This document shows, piece by piece, positions 61,970-64,000 of a stretch of DNA of 64,000 nucleotides. The stretch is from Lingula anatina (lineage: Eukaryota > Brachiopoda > Lingulata > Lingulida > Lingulidae). The stretch lies in assembly GCF_001039355.2 (NCBI RefSeq), contig NW_019775387.1, positions 64,162-128,161 of the forward strand, read 5' to 3'. Every line of letters starts with the position of its first letter. The first letter of the stretch is position 1. Both the position numbers and the translations under genes were made by a program. The notes below the pieces were generated by a model. That model was not told where the DNA came from. It made no database searches and saw nothing but the letters and a program-made list of their open reading frames with translations.

Positions 61970-63960
61970 TTAATTTGTGATTAAGAGAACTTTTTCAAGC
62001 ATAAAACTTGCCATCAAAATAAACACCACTTGCAGAAAAGTCACCAACAATGTCATCCCTTGATATAGCAGCTTGGGAGAGAAGACGCTCCACACAAACA
62101 AGTGGTACCGTTGGAGTGTGACTAGAACTGTGTACACAGCATTGGGAATACTCTGACTTAAAATGAGTAGACATGCTAGCTGAAGAAAGCTGCAAATAAT
62201 AAAATTTAAATATAGAACATCTTTTCCCTTAGGAGTTCTTTGGGAGTAATTTCTTGAAATCCAAAAGAGAAATAAAAAAGTTTAATTTACTTTCAAAACA
62301 ACTGGCAACAATAACTGGCAACACTTAAAAAGAAGTGTACAAAGCTTGATAATTTTCATTAGATACCCACTTTGCTTAACAACCTTTACACAGTGATATT
62401 AAGCTGGAATAGTTGCTAAAAACAAGACATAAATTACTTCTATCCATTATTCATGGGGAAATTAGCAAACTTGTTTCCGTACCTTTCCTTTAACTGCTTC
62501 CCAACTTTACCACGTAGAACACGCCTCTCTGTTAGTTTCACCAACAATGCAAGGAACCAGAATACTGGCCCTGCATAGGTGGCAGCACACATCAGTGTCC
62601 CAATCAAGACAGGACTGTATCCATCTAAACCAACATAGCCAGCTGATACATCAACTGTTGTAATGCTGTTTGAGTTTCCCTGGAATGCATGTTGCATTGG
62701 AAAGCTATTAAAGTGAACAATAATAGTAAAATGGAAGTTCTATCCCTTTCTTGACTAGCAGTTTAGGATAACTGTAGTTTATGTAGATTTAAAATCATAG
62801 TGTAATGCTACATATTGTTCACAAAAAAAAAAAAAAACGCTAATGTTTTTAAAGTTCTTTTATCCTTCAGCTGTTACTCATTCTAACTTAGATTCTAATT
62901 ATCTTTTAATACAGTATCTATTAACCATTTTTCACATCTCAAACATTAAGATTTTATCATTATCATGTTATTATTATTATTATTATTATCATTATTATTA
63001 TTATTATTACTATTATATCACTTTTAAGAGCTCCATCATTATTCAAATTTCTAATATATATTTTGTACATATAAATTTGTATAAGCAAAAAAAAAAGTAT
63101 TATTATTAAGATTTTTTATTAATGTGTGCCTATCTGCATGTATGCACAGCAGGTCAGGTCATAAACTGTATTCTTATGATGCATACATTATGTCTCACCT
63201 GGTAAAAGAATGCAGCATTTCCCATCCAAATATATAAAAATATCACACTGGAATCTTCAGAAAATGCTTCCACAATATCAACAACACAGCGAGAGATCAA
63301 AACTTGCTGCAACAGTATCTGTGCAACCAGGGGAATGTTATGTGGTCTCATTAGCAATGTTATGGTCAATGTCCATAAAACTAAAAGTGATTTTGTCAGC
63401 TGTAAAAATGTTTGTGTGTTATATGGCTGTAACTTGAGATTCCTGACAGTCTTGTGAGCTGTATACAGAAGACTTAATGCTACCACAGCATAAACAACCC
63501 TGGCTTCCAGCACACCTCTAGAAAGCAAGAAAAAGTTTGTCAACAGTTTCTTAGTAATGAAAAAAAGTTACAATAATTTGTTAATATATATTGACAATTG
63601 ATATTTTCAATGTTGAAACATTACATTATTTTCATGAAATTTACAAATTTGTTGATAATAGTAAATTCAATTTCAAACACTGATTATGGCCTATCTAAAT
63701 CAGATCTGACAGTAAATTTGTAAAAAACATTTTAACTCTGCAAATCTATACAACTGACACAATCCTCTTACTTTGTGACTTCTGAATATATTCCAGGTAA
63801 CACAAGACCACCATTTGCAGCTTTGAAGGTAAAAATTCCCACTGCTGCAATAAACACCATTATCTTCAGGAACTGGTCATCTGTGAGTGACATCAAGAGG
63901 AAAGTGATGACAGCAAGAGAGACCACCACTATCACAGATAAGGCCAATTTATTTTCAGGG
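61970..63960 (-). CDS. PIGG: GPI ethanolamine phosphate transferase 2, C-terminal part
   Basis: Four exons on the minus strand: 63772-63960, 63199-63517, 62483-62679, 61970-62189. Phases close, and the stop is TAA at 61970-61972. PIGG adds ethanolamine phosphate to the second mannose of the GPI precursor on the ER lumenal side, working with PIGF. What is visible is the multi-helix membrane region. FFYQ joins to GNSN and then TTVDVSAGYVGL, followed by ATYAGPVFW and the diagnostic RYHLFVWSVFSPKLLY near the C-terminus, which I recognise from vertebrate PIGG. The N-terminal alkaline-phosphatase-like catalytic domain lies past the right edge. Identification rests on my memory of the family. Confidence 0.88.
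62969..63017. repeat. (TTA)n microsatellite in a PIGG intron
   Basis: TTA repeats with a few TCA and CTA interruptions. Confidence 0.9.
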
Positions 63961-64000
63961 CTGCAAATAGAAATGAACAATATCATAGAACAGAATCATA

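Noticed and set aside
61995-62195. 66-codon minus-strand frame near the PIGG end
   Set aside because: It is a shadow frame. The real PIGG last exon (61970-62189) uses another frame, which closes the splice phase and gives the conserved RYHLFVWSVFSPKLLY motif.
26044-63960. Functional link between the GPI-tailed carbonic anhydrase and PIGG
   Set aside because: PIGG acts on all GPI proteins and eukaryotic neighbours are rarely functionally grouped; co-location alone is not evidence.

Overview
This is an AT-rich nuclear window from an animal, most likely a marine invertebrate deuterostome (hemichordate, cephalochordate or echinoderm type). Genes are split by GT-AG introns of roughly 0.1-3.5 kb. 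The content is metazoan: secreted subtilases, an alpha-carbonic anhydrase with a GPI-type tail, class C GPCRs, and PIGG of the GPI-anchor pathway. Short inverted-repeat transposons and microsatellites are frequent. The sequence does not fix the species. Exon models below were built by hand from splice sites, reading phase and paralogue alignment. All phases close without forcing.

Region 1 (1-5.8 kb) has no gene I can support. Region 2 (5.8-32 kb) is a tandem duplication of a three-gene block: forward proteinase K-like protease A, reverse protease B, forward carbonic anhydrase CA. The two copies have decayed in complementary ways. Block 1 keeps A (6524-9773), has a scrap of B (about 11.05-11.63 kb) and a transposon-filled three-exon fragment of CA (about 11.63-14.8 kb). 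Block 2 keeps B (20145-23635, minus) and CA (26044-31972), but its A copy (15917-18631) has lost the catalytic exon and could at most make a propeptide-only protein.

Region 3 (34.9-53 kb) holds two convergent class C GPCR genes. The forward gene (34941-47386, 12 exons, 2746 residues as modelled) is the most striking object here: a signal peptide, FIVE tandem Venus-flytrap (ANF-receptor/periplasmic-binding type I) domains, then one class C seven-helix domain and a short tail. Textbook class C receptors have one flytrap. Every flytrap-to-flytrap boundary falls at a phase-0 intron, so the modules are symmetric exon units. The reverse gene (49203-52963, 977 residues) has the ordinary layout of one flytrap, a Thr/Ser-rich stalk with a Cys cluster, and seven helices. 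It is the probable single-module relative.

Region 4 (53-64 kb) is mostly repeats: a CAGGCCCGTAGCCA-type MITE, a 1.45 kb nearly identical tandem duplication containing four copies of a second MITE family, and a roughly 160 bp satellite. It ends with the 3' exons of PIGG (minus strand), whose 5' part lies beyond the window.

The proteases, the anhydrase and the receptors all carry secretion or membrane signals. PIGG acts on the GPI-anchor pathway that the anhydrase would use, but I see no evidence that these neighbours are functionally linked.
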